From: a virus
Virus record (IMG/VR): IMGVR_UViG_3300032050_000595
Coordinates: 1-29,450 of that record
Length of the DNA: 29,450 bases
Reading direction: 5' to 3' (one strand)
Made by a program: the position numbers and the translations under genes. The notes under the pieces are model-generated. The model worked only from the letters and a program-made list of their open reading frames with translations. It was not told the DNA's origin and made no database searches. Below, piece after piece: positions 14,539 through 22,140 of this stretch. How positions within the stretch are numbered: the stretch's first letter is position 1; each line of letters starts with the position of its first letter.

Positions 14539-14989
14539 ACACTTACATGGAAGGTTGGTTATTCCTTACCTTACTATTACTGGAGTTGTCGATATTCGCT
14601 TTCGTTCTATGGATAGCACGGACCCCAAGTACCTCGGTCTTCCAGGGGCCAAGACTCATTTATTTAATGTATCATCGGTACTTATTAGCGATAGCAAGAT
14701 TGCGGTTACAGAAGGTGAAGTTGACACTATCACCCTTGCGACTATGGGTATACACGCCGTTGGAGTACCAGGTGTATCCAATTGGAAACCCCACTACAGT
14801 CGCATACTACAAGATTTCGAGGAAGTATTGGTGTTTGCCGATGGTGACCAAGCAGGTCGTGACTTCTCGAAAAGACTGGCACGGGATTTGGACAGCGTTA
14901 CAATCATCAACTGCCCTGAAGGAGAGGATGTAAATAGTGTCTACACCAAGTTCGGGTCGGAGTGGTTCATGGAGAAGGTCAATGAGTGA
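14378..14989 (+). CDS. DnaG-type primase, TOPRIM catalytic part
   Basis: This 203-residue protein is in the +1 frame relative to the zinc-finger gene and overlaps it by 161 bases. The ATG at 14378 has AGGAAGGGG/TAGGA sequences upstream, so independent initiation is possible. The TOPRIM domain shows the acidic motif TEGEVDTI (Glu112/114) and ADGDQAGRD (Asp155, Asp157). A preceding segment contains HYQQFLSEADSYLTARGIPR and LHGRLVIPYLT, as in phage primases. Either two proteins assemble into a primase or ribosomes shift frame between about 14400 and 14430. Confidence 0.85.
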   Translation: MPSVEQKKSLERAVVHYQQFLSEADSYLTARGIPRTMAESFRLGVVKEPLTGHEHLHGRLVIPYLTITGVVDIRFRSMDSTDPKYLGLPGAKTHLFNVSSVLISDSKIAVTEGEVDTITLATMGIHAVGVPGVSNWKPHYSRILQDFEEVLVFADGDQAGRDFSKRLARDLDSVTIINCPEGEDVNSVYTKFGSEWFMEKVNE

Positions 14990-15308
14990 TATCTTTGAAC
15001 ACGTAGAAGAACACGGAAAGATTCCAGTAGTCTTACTGCCACTACCTGATGGTAAGATGATTGATGTTTGGACTTTTCTTGCTGCTTTGTATGAGGTAGT
15101 GGATGGTGAAGACATGCAATCTGCATCCGATATGATTCAATGGTTGGGTACTATCATCTTTGAAGCAATGGATGCAGTACCCATGCCAGAGAAACCTAAT
15201 CAAAAAACCATAGCACAAATCTTTAGGAAAGAAACTGAAAACTTTGATGAGAAGTTTGAGAAGTTTCTTAAATCGTTGGAAGGAGAAACCGATGGGAAAG
15301 CCGACTAA
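14982..15308 (+). CDS. Small acidic protein of unknown function
   Basis: This 108-residue protein starts at an ATG overlapping the end of the primase gene by eight bases, with GGAGAAGG upstream. It is acidic, with a central helical region (VWTFLAALYEVVDGEDMQSA) and a charged C-terminal coiled segment (FDEKFEKFLKSLEGE). It overlaps the next gene's start. No family is recognised. Tight coupling to primase and the Nmad1-like gene suggests a role in DNA metabolism, but this is only context. Confidence 0.6.
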   Translation: MSDIFEHVEEHGKIPVVLLPLPDGKMIDVWTFLAALYEVVDGEDMQSASDMIQWLGTIIFEAMDAVPMPEKPNQKTIAQIFRKETENFDEKFEKFLKSLEGETDGKAD

Positions 15309-15618
15309 CATAATTAACTTTGAAGTTGTGGCGTCAACTTACTTCAATCAATTAAAACATGTTCTTGCTTCTAAGCAACGTGACTATGGACCAAGTAACA
15401 TAGCCAACGCACCAGGCGGACCGCTCAATGGTTTACGTGTGCGTATCTATGATAAAGTGTCACGCATAAATAACCTGATAGAAACTGGTGCCACACCCGA
15501 TAACGAATCGTTACACGATTCTTTCTTAGACCTAGCCAACTACTCAGTCATTGCACTTATGGTACTTGACAATGTATGGCCAGACCCAAAGAGGTGGGAT
15601 GTTGATGGTATTGAATGA
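15292..15618 (+). CDS. DUF1599/Nmad1-like protein (nucleotide-modification-associated domain)
   Basis: This protein has 108 residues from the ATG at 15292 with GGAAGGAG upstream. The motifs KQRDYGPSNI, LNGLRVRIYDKVSRINNLI and SLHDSFLDLANYSVIALMVL match the DUF1599 family as I remember it, an all-helical domain named for its association with nucleotide and base-modification gene sets in phages. The conserved Arg, Asp and Lys in RIYDKVSR and the Asp residues in HDSFLDLANY are the likely functional positions. A glycosyltransferase and a methyltransferase lie 1-2 kb downstream. The biochemical role of the family is unproven. Confidence 0.65.
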   Translation: MGKPTNIINFEVVASTYFNQLKHVLASKQRDYGPSNIANAPGGPLNGLRVRIYDKVSRINNLIETGATPDNESLHDSFLDLANYSVIALMVLDNVWPDPKRWDVDGIE

Positions 15619-16303
15619 TGGCTTTGCGAAGTACATACTCGATGGCTATGCAGGTTTGGTAAAGCAGATATCCAATGAGTACCATAGTAAATACCCAATG
15701 GTACCAAGGGAAGACATCGCTCAGGAACTATGGCTATGGTTCTGGGAGCACCCGAACAAAACAATAGATTGGATAAAGTTAGATGACAAAGATGCTGACT
15801 CGCTATTTGCTAGGTCTTTACGTAATCAGGCTACTGGTTTCTGCGCTAAAGAAAAAGCGAAAGCACTCGGCTATGAAACCATCGACAACTTCTACTACCA
15901 TAAAGATTTAGTAGAACAGTTCCTTCCCCTTGTGATAGAGGATAGGTTCGAACAGCCTGTTGATTATGGTGAATCAATAGGTAAGATATTTACTACATCA
16001 GAACCTAGTACTGGTGGCAACTGGATGTCCTACTTAGCAGATGTTTATGTGGGATTCAAGAAACTAACAGCAGACCAAAGGGCAATCCTTGTCATGAAGT
16101 ATGGACCACAACAGTTAACTCATGACCAGATAGCAACTGAATATAGTATATCAACTGATAACGCTCGCATGAGAGTTAACAGGGCTCTACGCTCTATCAT
16201 CTTTAAACTAGGTGCTAGTGCGCCATACACAGATGAAGACTACCCAGAAACATCTGTCCCTAAAGAGGAGATACATGGCTCAATCGACCAAGAAGAGGAG
16301 TGA
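15605..16303 (+). CDS. Sigma70-family-like factor with HTH region 4
   Basis: This protein has 232 residues from the ATG at 15605, chosen because GAGGTGGG lies seven bases upstream; ATG 15599 is too close to it. The N-terminal part resembles sigma region 2 (REDIAQELWLWFWE then SLFARSLRNQATGFCAKEK). The C-terminal residues 153-203 (LTADQRAILVMKYGPQQLTH, then DQIATEYSISTDNARMRVNR) form a region-4 helix-turn-helix. It ends in an acidic tail. It may redirect host RNA polymerase to phage late or middle promoters, or act only as a DNA-binding regulator, since region 2 is divergent. It starts inside the Nmad1-like gene, so the two are coupled. Confidence 0.72.
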   Translation: MVLNDGFAKYILDGYAGLVKQISNEYHSKYPMVPREDIAQELWLWFWEHPNKTIDWIKLDDKDADSLFARSLRNQATGFCAKEKAKALGYETIDNFYYHKDLVEQFLPLVIEDRFEQPVDYGESIGKIFTTSEPSTGGNWMSYLADVYVGFKKLTADQRAILVMKYGPQQLTHDQIATEYSISTDNARMRVNRALRSIIFKLGASAPYTDEDYPETSVPKEEIHGSIDQEEE

Positions 16304-16682
16304 CTTCGACTTAGACTTCGCCAATGGCAAAGAAGGCGAAACTCTAGTAGGAGAGTTACTTACTGGCGGTCGCACCGTCGAAGTTAAAAGAGACTTACGA
16401 TGGCGTGAGACTGGCAATCTATTTATTGAAACTGAATGTTTCTACATTGCCAAAAAAGGCTGGGCTCCATCTGGCTTATCAGTTACGAAGGCTGACTATT
16501 GGGCATTTGTAATAGGTGAAAGTACATTCATTGTACCTACTCAAATATTACAAGACTCAGTAGTTAAATATGGTAGGCGAATTGAAAACCGCACACCACC
16601 TAATCAAAGCAAAGGTTATCTTATTACACCTGCTGACTTGGTGGAGATGACAAAGGATAAAGCAAATGCACAGCAAGAATGA
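16275..16682 (+). CDS. PD-(D/E)XK-like nuclease
   Basis: This protein has 135 residues from the ATG at 16275 (AAAGAGGAGATAC upstream). GKEGETLVGELL, then TVEVKRD (Glu36, Lys38) and ETGNLFIETECF match small restriction-like nucleases, and GLSVTKADYWAFVIGESTFI is the downstream strand-helix region. It overlaps the sigma-like gene by 29 bases and the glycosyltransferase by 17. It is distinct from the resolvase-like nuclease at 13829. Possible roles are host DNA breakdown or DNA processing; the target is unknown. Confidence 0.6.
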   Translation: MAQSTKKRSDFDLDFANGKEGETLVGELLTGGRTVEVKRDLRWRETGNLFIETECFYIAKKGWAPSGLSVTKADYWAFVIGESTFIVPTQILQDSVVKYGRRIENRTPPNQSKGYLITPADLVEMTKDKANAQQE

Positions 16683-17397
16683 AACAGTAGCCGTAGGCTG
16701 GTGTGATAATGGTATGGTAGATGGCAAGTTTGCAGAGGGCTTGATGTTTACCCAACTACATAATAAGAATCTAATTGTTGACACGATTAGAGCACAAGGT
16801 AATCAGATAGGTAGACAGCGACAGGTATTACTTGACGCTTGGTATGACCAAAAGAATACTGACTGGTTACTGTGGGTTGACTCAGACATTGTGCTAACCC
16901 CACAAGTATTCAAGATGCTATGGGATGTGGCTGACAAGGCCACCCATCCAGTAGTTACTGGTGTTTACTTCATCTCTAAAGAGAATGAGCAGTCAATGAT
17001 GCAACCATTCCCTTGCCTGTTTATGGATACAGATGATGAGCACAACATCGCATACGTACACCCACTACCTGATAACAAGATACTCAAGGTTGACTGTGCT
17101 GGTATGGGCTTGGTGCTAATGCACCGAGACGTAGTAACTAAGTTACGTAAAGAGTTCCCTGGTCAGTCTGTCTTCGCAGAGATAGAAGGACTAGGTACTA
17201 AGTTTATTAGTGAAGACATTGTCTTCTTCCGTAAACTAAAAGCAGCAGGGGTGCCAGTACACGCACACACTGGTGCAAGGGTAAAGCATATGAAACGCTT
17301 TGCACTAGATGAAAACTACTATCACAATTACTGGAGCATACACGCTATGGTAATGGAAGAGAAAAAGAAAAATGAGCGAGTATCCAAACTGGTTTGA
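16666..17397 (+). CDS. GT-A fold glycosyltransferase
   Basis: This 243-residue protein has the nucleotide-sugar glycosyltransferase pattern: GNQIGRQRQVLLDAWYDQKN, then WLLWVDSDIVLTPQVF with a DxD metal/UDP-binding motif (Asp72-Asp74). GVYFISKEN and CAGMGLVLMHRDV follow, and an acidic SEDIVFFRKLKAAGVPVHAH near the end suits the catalytic base region. No membrane helix is seen, so it is cytoplasmic. The acceptor could be modified phage DNA, a virion protein or a host glycan. It overlaps the nuclease and the following methyltransferase genes. Confidence 0.78.
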   Translation: MHSKNETVAVGWCDNGMVDGKFAEGLMFTQLHNKNLIVDTIRAQGNQIGRQRQVLLDAWYDQKNTDWLLWVDSDIVLTPQVFKMLWDVADKATHPVVTGVYFISKENEQSMMQPFPCLFMDTDDEHNIAYVHPLPDNKILKVDCAGMGLVLMHRDVVTKLRKEFPGQSVFAEIEGLGTKFISEDIVFFRKLKAAGVPVHAHTGARVKHMKRFALDENYYHNYWSIHAMVMEEKKKNERVSKLV

Positions 17398-17962
17398 GAT
17401 GACAGCCGAGAATAACTTCAAGAACTATCTGCTGCCGTATGCAGGTAGGTCTAATCTAAACTTCTTACAGGTAGGTGCCTACACAGGCGATGCTAGTAAG
17501 TGGTTACTAGACAACGTACTTACAGGTGAGGGTTCCAAACTAACTGACGTAGATACGTGGCGTGGTTCTGATGAAGCATCTCACAAAGATATGGATTGGT
17601 CTGATATAGAAGCAGTCTATGATGAAAGGGTTAAAAGATATGGGGACAAAGTTATTAAGGTCAAGTCTGACAGTGTTGAGTTCCTTCGTACGCAACCATT
17701 TTTTATATACGATTTTATATATATTGATGGTGACCACACCGCTCTTGGTGCTTTTGCTGACGCCGTAGGTTCTTGGCCCTTACTAAAGCCAATGGGCATT
17801 ATGGCCTTCGATGATTACACTTGGACAAGTGGCATCTCACCTGAGCACGAACCTAAGAAGGGCATTGATATGTTCTTAAAGGTAGCCGAAGGTTCATACA
17901 ATCTAATCATAAAGAACAGTCAACTGTGGGTACGCAATACCCTGCAATTTCCAGAGGACTGA
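17372..17962 (+). CDS. Class I SAM-dependent methyltransferase
   Basis: This 196-residue protein shows a glycine-containing first motif FLQVGAYTGDASKWLL (about 31-46), then FIYIDGDHTALGAFADAV (about 115-132) and LLKPMGIMAFDDYTW, the pattern of the Methyltransf_24-type small-molecule or sugar methyltransferases rather than DNA adenine or cytosine methylases (no DPPY or PC motif). It overlaps the glycosyltransferase gene by 26 bases. The natural guess is methylation of the same glycan or modified base. Confidence 0.75.
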   Translation: MSEYPNWFEMTAENNFKNYLLPYAGRSNLNFLQVGAYTGDASKWLLDNVLTGEGSKLTDVDTWRGSDEASHKDMDWSDIEAVYDERVKRYGDKVIKVKSDSVEFLRTQPFFIYDFIYIDGDHTALGAFADAVGSWPLLKPMGIMAFDDYTWTSGISPEHEPKKGIDMFLKVAEGSYNLIIKNSQLWVRNTLQFPED

Positions 17963-17963
17963 C

Positions 17964-18140
17964 ATGCCGACATATGAATACTCTTGTGTTCCGTGCGAAC
18001 ACGATGTAGCATTAAGTCGTGACATAGATAACAGAGATGACTTTGTACTCTGTGAATATTGTGGCGCAAGAATGATACGAGTCTGGACCCCACCAGGGAT
18101 AACCTTTAACGGGCCAGGCTTCTACAAAACAGGTGGATAA
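17964..18140 (+). CDS. FmdB-type small zinc-ribbon protein
   Basis: This 58-residue protein begins MPTYEYSCVPCEHDVALSRD and continues with CEYCGARMIRVWTPPGITFN. The MPTYEYxCxxC start and second CxxC pair are characteristic of FmdB-family zinc ribbons. It lies two bases after the methyltransferase stop and its TAA overlaps the next ATG (TAATG). The family is common in actinobacteria and their phages. The function is unclear, possibly as a regulatory or adaptor protein. Confidence 0.75.
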   Translation: MPTYEYSCVPCEHDVALSRDIDNRDDFVLCEYCGARMIRVWTPPGITFNGPGFYKTGG

Positions 18141-18295
18141 TGAGCACTGATAGTTTATTATTATTTATGATGGGTTATGTACTAATTGGAGTTCCGTTAG
18201 GATTGATACTTGCTAATCTTATGTTGGCACGAAGATATGATATTAAAGTAGCGAAGCCCTCTAAAAACAAAAATAAGCCCCTATCCTCTAGGTAG
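18140..18295 (+). CDS. Small membrane protein, last rightward gene
   Basis: The 51-residue frame begins at the TAATG overlap with the FmdB gene. Residues 5-30 are strongly hydrophobic (LLLFMMGYVLIGVPLGLILA), forming one membrane helix, followed by a basic tail (ARRYDIKVAKPSKNKNK). It ends inside the convergent terminator. It could be an accessory lysis or envelope protein, but there is no direct evidence. Confidence 0.55.
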   Translation: MSTDSLLLFMMGYVLIGVPLGLILANLMLARRYDIKVAKPSKNKNKPLSSR

Positions 18296-18357
18296 GGTGG
18301 GTACCTGGAAGATAGGGGCAACTTGCCTGAGATTCAATCTCAGACGTTTTTAGAGGC
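18254..18357. terminator. Nested bidirectional terminator between converging operons
   Basis: An outer stem pairs AGCCCTCTAAAAAC (18255-18268 region) with GTTTTTAGAGGCT (around 18345-18357), with one bulged C. Inside are GCCCCTATC/GATAGGGGC, itself enclosing AGGTA/TACCT, and CTGAGAT-TCA-ATCTCAG. For rightward transcripts the last hairpin is followed by ACGTTTTTAG. For leftward transcripts the GATAGGGGC hairpin is followed by TTATTTTTGTTTTT. The element therefore stops both operons. Confidence 0.82.
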
Positions 18358-18575
18358 TAGTCTTGGACTTCCTCAAAGGTAGGGGTAGCGAGGGCTTCAT
18401 CCCATAGGTCGTTCTCTTTGCGCTGGGCAAACTCACCTAGGCCGAGGGCTGATAGCACGAAGGCTACGGCTGCTTCGGTAGGGATTTCAGGGAACAGGAA
18501 TGACACTACCAAGGCTACAGTTGCAGACACGAAGGCTGCGATACGAGTTGGATTATCTTTAATGAATGTCTTCAT
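18357..18575 (-). CDS. Small membrane protein, holin candidate
   Basis: This 72-residue protein is the last gene of the leftward late operon. Residues 10-30 (TRIAAFVSATVALVVSFLFP) are one membrane helix and residues 33-50 (TEAAVAFVLSALGLGEFAQR) a second weak one, followed by a charged tail. It lies downstream of the endolysin and overlaps the neighbouring membrane-protein gene by 17 bases. Its size and topology fit a holin or holin-like protein, though no sequence motif proves it. Confidence 0.6.
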   Translation of the reverse strand: MKTFIKDNPTRIAAFVSATVALVVSFLFPEIPTEAAVAFVLSALGLGEFAQRKENDLWDEALATPTFEEVQD

Positions 18576-18780
18576 TGTTATCTTTCTTTTGAATTAACAT
18601 GTAATATATCTGGTCAACCTTGCCCTCTAGTTTACGGACACGGTCATTAATACTGGAGCCAGAGTTTGGCTTGAGTTCATATAGGTAGTGCTTAACTAAG
18701 AATCTAACTGTTGCTCCAAACGCTGCTATGATTGTAATTATAGAGACAATAATTGCTGTCCATTCGTATGCAGTCATCAT
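18559..18780 (-). CDS. Small membrane protein of the lysis cassette
   Basis: This 73-residue protein has one N-terminal membrane helix (about 6-29, EWTAIIVSIITIIAAFGATV), then a basic segment and a short coiled coil (INDRVRKLEGKVDQIYYMLI). The start overlaps the endolysin stop by four bases. The one-helix plus coiled-coil layout resembles small phage holins or antiholin/spanin-like accessory proteins. Which of the two small membrane proteins is the pore former cannot be told from sequence. Confidence 0.6.
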   Translation of the reverse strand: MMTAYEWTAIIVSIITIIAAFGATVRFLVKHYLYELKPNSGSSINDRVRKLEGKVDQIYYMLIQKKDNNEDIH

Positions 18781-19190
18781 ACTGCCTTCATCGCTATCAG
18801 TACTAACGGGTCAACAAAGCAAGCAGGTGCGTATCTGAAAGGAGCGACACGTACTTCAAAGTGCAAGTGTGGACCACTAGAGTTACCTGTGTTACCTGCT
18901 TCGCCGATGTGCTGGCCAGTCTTAATCTTCTGGCCCTTCTTGACCAGTGCCTTAGATAAGTGTGCATAGATGGCACGGAATCCGTTACCGTGGTCTACGA
19001 CTATGGCTATGCCATAGGATGGTCCCCACGATACGCTGCCAACTTCTAACACCTTTCCATCATAGGCTGCACAAATGTCAGTATTAACTGGACACTTGTA
19101 GTCTACGCCTGTGTGGAATCCAAACTTCCACATCTTACCTTTTTGTTTGTAAGGTGTGGTTATCTTTTTTCCAGGTACTGGACTTGTCAT
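18777..19190 (-). CDS. M23-family peptidoglycan endopeptidase (endolysin)
   Basis: This 137-residue protein has the LytM/lysostaphin-type M23 domain: HTGVD (His26, Asp30), IYAHLS (His77) and GPHLHFEVR (His108, His110). His26, Asp30 and His110 are the expected zinc ligands, with His77 and His108 catalytic. It cuts peptide crosslinks of peptidoglycan. There is no signal peptide or separate cell-wall-binding domain, so export would depend on a holin, in line with the two small membrane-protein genes just downstream. Its ATG shares a base with the stop of the large tail protein. Confidence 0.88.
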   Translation of the reverse strand: MTSPVPGKKITTPYKQKGKMWKFGFHTGVDYKCPVNTDICAAYDGKVLEVGSVSWGPSYGIAIVVDHGNGFRAIYAHLSKALVKKGQKIKTGQHIGEAGNTGNSSGPHLHFEVRVAPFRYAPACFVDPLVLIAMKAV

Positions 19191-21391
19191 TATAGTTTCC
19201 TTATCACTACATTGAGTATCCCACCAAAGCCAGAGAATCTTCTGTCAGGTGGGCTTATTTTTCTAAACGATATCTCTTCAATAACACAACCGAACTGCTC
19301 GTTTGTGGTAAAGTCTTGGAATACTACCTCGTCACCAGTTTCCTCTAGGGTTTCTAGGTCAACGATTCTTTCAAAGGCTCTGCCTTGATAACCATTCTCA
19401 TTATTAAATCTATCTTGCTCCACATCAAAGCAGAACAAAGGTAGTTGCACTAGCCTCTGGCGTGTGCTGGCAGGTAGTGATTTAATCTGATAGCCCTCAA
19501 AGTCTGGGCCTTTAGTTGTATCAGCACCATCACGGTTCAAGTCAAAGCGATACTGCAAGAACTCTAGTGGCCCTTGAGGTACGTTAGTTGTAACCTCTGG
19601 TGTGCCAACAGTGCTGTCGTAAGTAATGATATCGTAGACTGCACCAGCCACATCTACTGTATTAAGAATGATAGAACCAAAGTCAACATCAGCCTTAGCA
19701 ATAAGACGCTTGTAGTTCTTAGGCTCTAGTGTTGCGTAACGGATGCGACCAGTTTGTAGGAAGCCAGTAGAGATAAGCGTACTGGCTGATTCTACATAAC
19801 TATAACCTTCTGCTGTAGCAAATATAACTCTGTCAGTGTCACCAATAAAGGATGCTGCTGTGGTTATCTTGCCAGTTACATTAGGTACATACACATCGTT
19901 TGCATAAGCAAACACCAATGGACTAATCTGTTCTGATAGGTCAATGCGGATAAGGCCAGGCTCACCTGATACACCAGTGGTAGCCCAAGCAAATCTATCT
20001 CTAGTTGCAAATGCGTACACTGGTTGAGTAGTCTCCACAATTAGTGGACCATAAGTTAGTGAGCCATCATCTGCTACTTGTGCTACACGCACACCCTTGC
20101 TAGTACCAATTAGCATATAGCCTAGGTAGTAGTGTATTGCTTGCACTATTTCACCAGTTGGTAACTCGGCTGCAGTAATTGCAGACGATATGGTAGGCAT
20201 AGTACCAGTGGCAGATAGTACAAACTTCTCAATAGTTGACTGGATACCGTTGTAGCCAGCCAAGTAGATAGCAGTACCAGATGCTGTAATGCTGGTGTAC
20301 ACGTGACCAGCAGAAGGATTACTGTACACTGCGGTAGGTAATGAAGTTGCAGCAGCAGAGAACTCATACACTTTATTATCAGCAGCCATTACAATACGAT
20401 TCTTTACGTACTCCATAACAGCGTTAGTAATTTCAAAGTTGCTATCAAACATCTGTGTTCCAGATGTAGAAGCGTCAAGGCTTAGTAACTTCTTGTAAAC
20501 TGTAACTTTATCTGAGCCACCACTGGTAACGTTAGTTACCCAGAAACCATTTGTTCCGTCATCACATATAGCATAAACAGGAAAGTCTGAACCACTATTG
20601 TAATCAACAAAGTGAATAATTTCACTGGTTGCTGTACCTACAGGGGATACGGCAGTAGATACTACGTCTGCTGCTGTCTTAGCATAAGTAAACGTTGTAG
20701 TAGTTGGCACTGTAGTAATGCGATAAGTACCATTAAAGGTAGCATCTACACCAGTTACTACAACTTGCATACCCACACATAGGCCGTGAACGGCAGTTGT
20801 GGTAAGGGTTGCTACGTTAGATGTTAAGGCTTTGTTATTAACAGATGCAGTAATCTTAGGAAAGATTTTATCTACATCGTATTCGTCCAACATCAAGGCA
20901 CCTTGATAGGTGTTGCTAATGCTAGTTGTACTAGCAGTAGTCCACTCAATAGAACGTAAGTGTTGTTGGGTTACACCATTGTCAGCAATATCGCCAGTAG
21001 TTTCGTGGCTTTGTACTACCTCACGAAGTAAAGTTACTTCTCCTGGAGTCCATACATCTACACCTTTGCTGGTTTCATAGCGATGTTCTACTTCCTCACC
21101 TGCTGATGGGTCATAGAACTTTAGTCCAGCACCACGATGGAAGGATGATTGAGAACGAATCCACCAACCAGTGAGCGACTGCTCACCTGGCTGTTGGCTG
21201 TTATCAAACTGTTGCTTACGATACGGAGCAGTTGCTCTTTCGTATGGTCGCTCTTCACTTGTTGCATAGATGAATGGTTGTCCACCAATAGCAACATCGT
21301 ATGCTGTGTCTGTGTTAAACCAGATGTTAGAAGGTAAAGTAGGCTGGCCTACGTTTAACGGTATATCATCGGTTATATCTCTACCAGCCAC
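19190..21391 (-). CDS. Large tail protein (733 residues)
   Basis: This protein has an aromatic-rich N-terminus (DIPLNVGQPTLPSNIWFNTD), then a long series of Thr/Ser/Val-rich beta segments with repeated patterns such as VYAICDDGTNGFWVTNVTSG and YAFATRDRFAWATTG. These suggest a beta-propeller-like or beta-helical region, with a compact C-terminal domain after about residue 560. There is no catalytic motif I can identify. Its place between adhesin genes and the lysis cassette points to a virion tail component, perhaps a tail tubular, hub or side-fibre protein. The exact role is uncertain. Confidence 0.7.
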   Translation of the reverse strand: MAGRDITDDIPLNVGQPTLPSNIWFNTDTAYDVAIGGQPFIYATSEERPYERATAPYRKQQFDNSQQPGEQSLTGWWIRSQSSFHRGAGLKFYDPSAGEEVEHRYETSKGVDVWTPGEVTLLREVVQSHETTGDIADNGVTQQHLRSIEWTTASTTSISNTYQGALMLDEYDVDKIFPKITASVNNKALTSNVATLTTTAVHGLCVGMQVVVTGVDATFNGTYRITTVPTTTTFTYAKTAADVVSTAVSPVGTATSEIIHFVDYNSGSDFPVYAICDDGTNGFWVTNVTSGGSDKVTVYKKLLSLDASTSGTQMFDSNFEITNAVMEYVKNRIVMAADNKVYEFSAAATSLPTAVYSNPSAGHVYTSITASGTAIYLAGYNGIQSTIEKFVLSATGTMPTISSAITAAELPTGEIVQAIHYYLGYMLIGTSKGVRVAQVADDGSLTYGPLIVETTQPVYAFATRDRFAWATTGVSGEPGLIRIDLSEQISPLVFAYANDVYVPNVTGKITTAASFIGDTDRVIFATAEGYSYVESASTLISTGFLQTGRIRYATLEPKNYKRLIAKADVDFGSIILNTVDVAGAVYDIITYDSTVGTPEVTTNVPQGPLEFLQYRFDLNRDGADTTKGPDFEGYQIKSLPASTRQRLVQLPLFCFDVEQDRFNNENGYQGRAFERIVDLETLEETGDEVVFQDFTTNEQFGCVIEEISFRKISPPDRRFSGFGGILNVVIRKL

Positions 21392-21399
21392 TTAATCTC

Positions 21400-21615
21400 C
21401 TATGAAAGTAATAGTTTTGCTTCGTCTTCTGTGATGCCTAGTTTTGCTAGTAATGCTGTTTTTGCTTCTGCCTTGGCTATTGCTTCAGCCTCACGCTCTG
21501 CTTGCTCTGCAGCAAACGCTTCTGCGTCTGCTTCTCTTTGAGCGATTTCCTCAGCAGTTAATTCTACCTCGGTCTGCTCACCTGTTGAGCAATCTACGAT
21601 TATTTTGGTTGGCAT
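21400..21615 (-). CDS. Small acidic helical protein
   Basis: This 71-residue protein has a short beta-like start (MPTKIIVDCSTGEQTEVELT), a long Ala/Glu-rich helix (AEEIAQREADAEAFAAEQAE) and a C-terminal LLAKLGITEDEAKLLLS turn-helix. This arrangement is common in small phage proteins encoded beside tail-fibre genes and is sometimes suspected to be a fibre chaperone. It ends nine bases before the large tail protein gene begins. No activity can be assigned. Confidence 0.7.
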   Translation of the reverse strand: MPTKIIVDCSTGEQTEVELTAEEIAQREADAEAFAAEQAEREAEAIAKAEAKTALLAKLGITEDEAKLLLS

Positions 21616-21627
21616 TGTTTTCCTTTT

Positions 21628-22140
21628 CTATGAGTTCTTAATACCGTAAAGTTGTGCGGTAGTTCCAGTTACATAACTACCTGCAGCAGTTGATAGTTTA
21701 ATGCTAGTTACTGCGCTAGTGCTAGGCCAAGCACCAGCAACTATACCTACTTGTTGGTCTGCTCCATTATTTTCTGTACCAAAATCTACAATATAAGATT
21801 TTGTAAAATTAGTATTGGCATAAGATGGTAGATAAAGTTCCCAAACTCCAAAAGTATTTGCTGTGGCTGTTGCACCTGTTACATAACCATTTAACTGTCC
21901 AGCGGATTCTGTAAATCCTCCAACTGTATCTCCATTCCAACGCATTGTTGAAAGTTGTTTGGTGCTACCTGAATTATTAAAATCAAGAAGTTGTTGTTTA
22001 ATAGTATCATTAAAAACATCATGTCTTGCTGATAATTTAAGAACTAAATCTGTGTAAGTACCAGGAATAGAAGTAAATTCAATACTAGCAACTGATGTAG
22101 TAGCAGTAGTTTTAGAAATTAACTCATAAGTATTTGCCAT
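21628..22140 (-). CDS. Adhesin-like tail protein, paralog 1 of 3
   Basis: This 170-residue beta-rich protein shares a layout with the next two genes: an opening Thr/Ser strand followed by IEFTSIPGTYTDLVLKLSAR, then FNNSGSTKQLS, a middle strand with NTNFTKSYIVDF, W-ST-AVTSI, and an ending in AQLYGIK. This jelly-roll-like pattern is common at phage fibre tips, where it is thought to bind surface glycans. The start overlaps the stop of the next gene by one base. It is notably AT-rich. Confidence 0.65.
   Translation of the reverse strand: MANTYELISKTTATTSVASIEFTSIPGTYTDLVLKLSARHDVFNDTIKQQLLDFNNSGSTKQLSTMRWNGDTVGGFTESAGQLNGYVTGATATANTFGVWELYLPSYANTNFTKSYIVDFGTENNGADQQVGIVAGAWPSTSAVTSIKLSTAAGSYVTGTTAQLYGIKNS

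Noticed and set aside
14535-14933. 132-codon plus-strand frame inside the primase TOPRIM gene
   Set aside because: It overlaps a gene with clear catalytic motifs and has no domain of its own.
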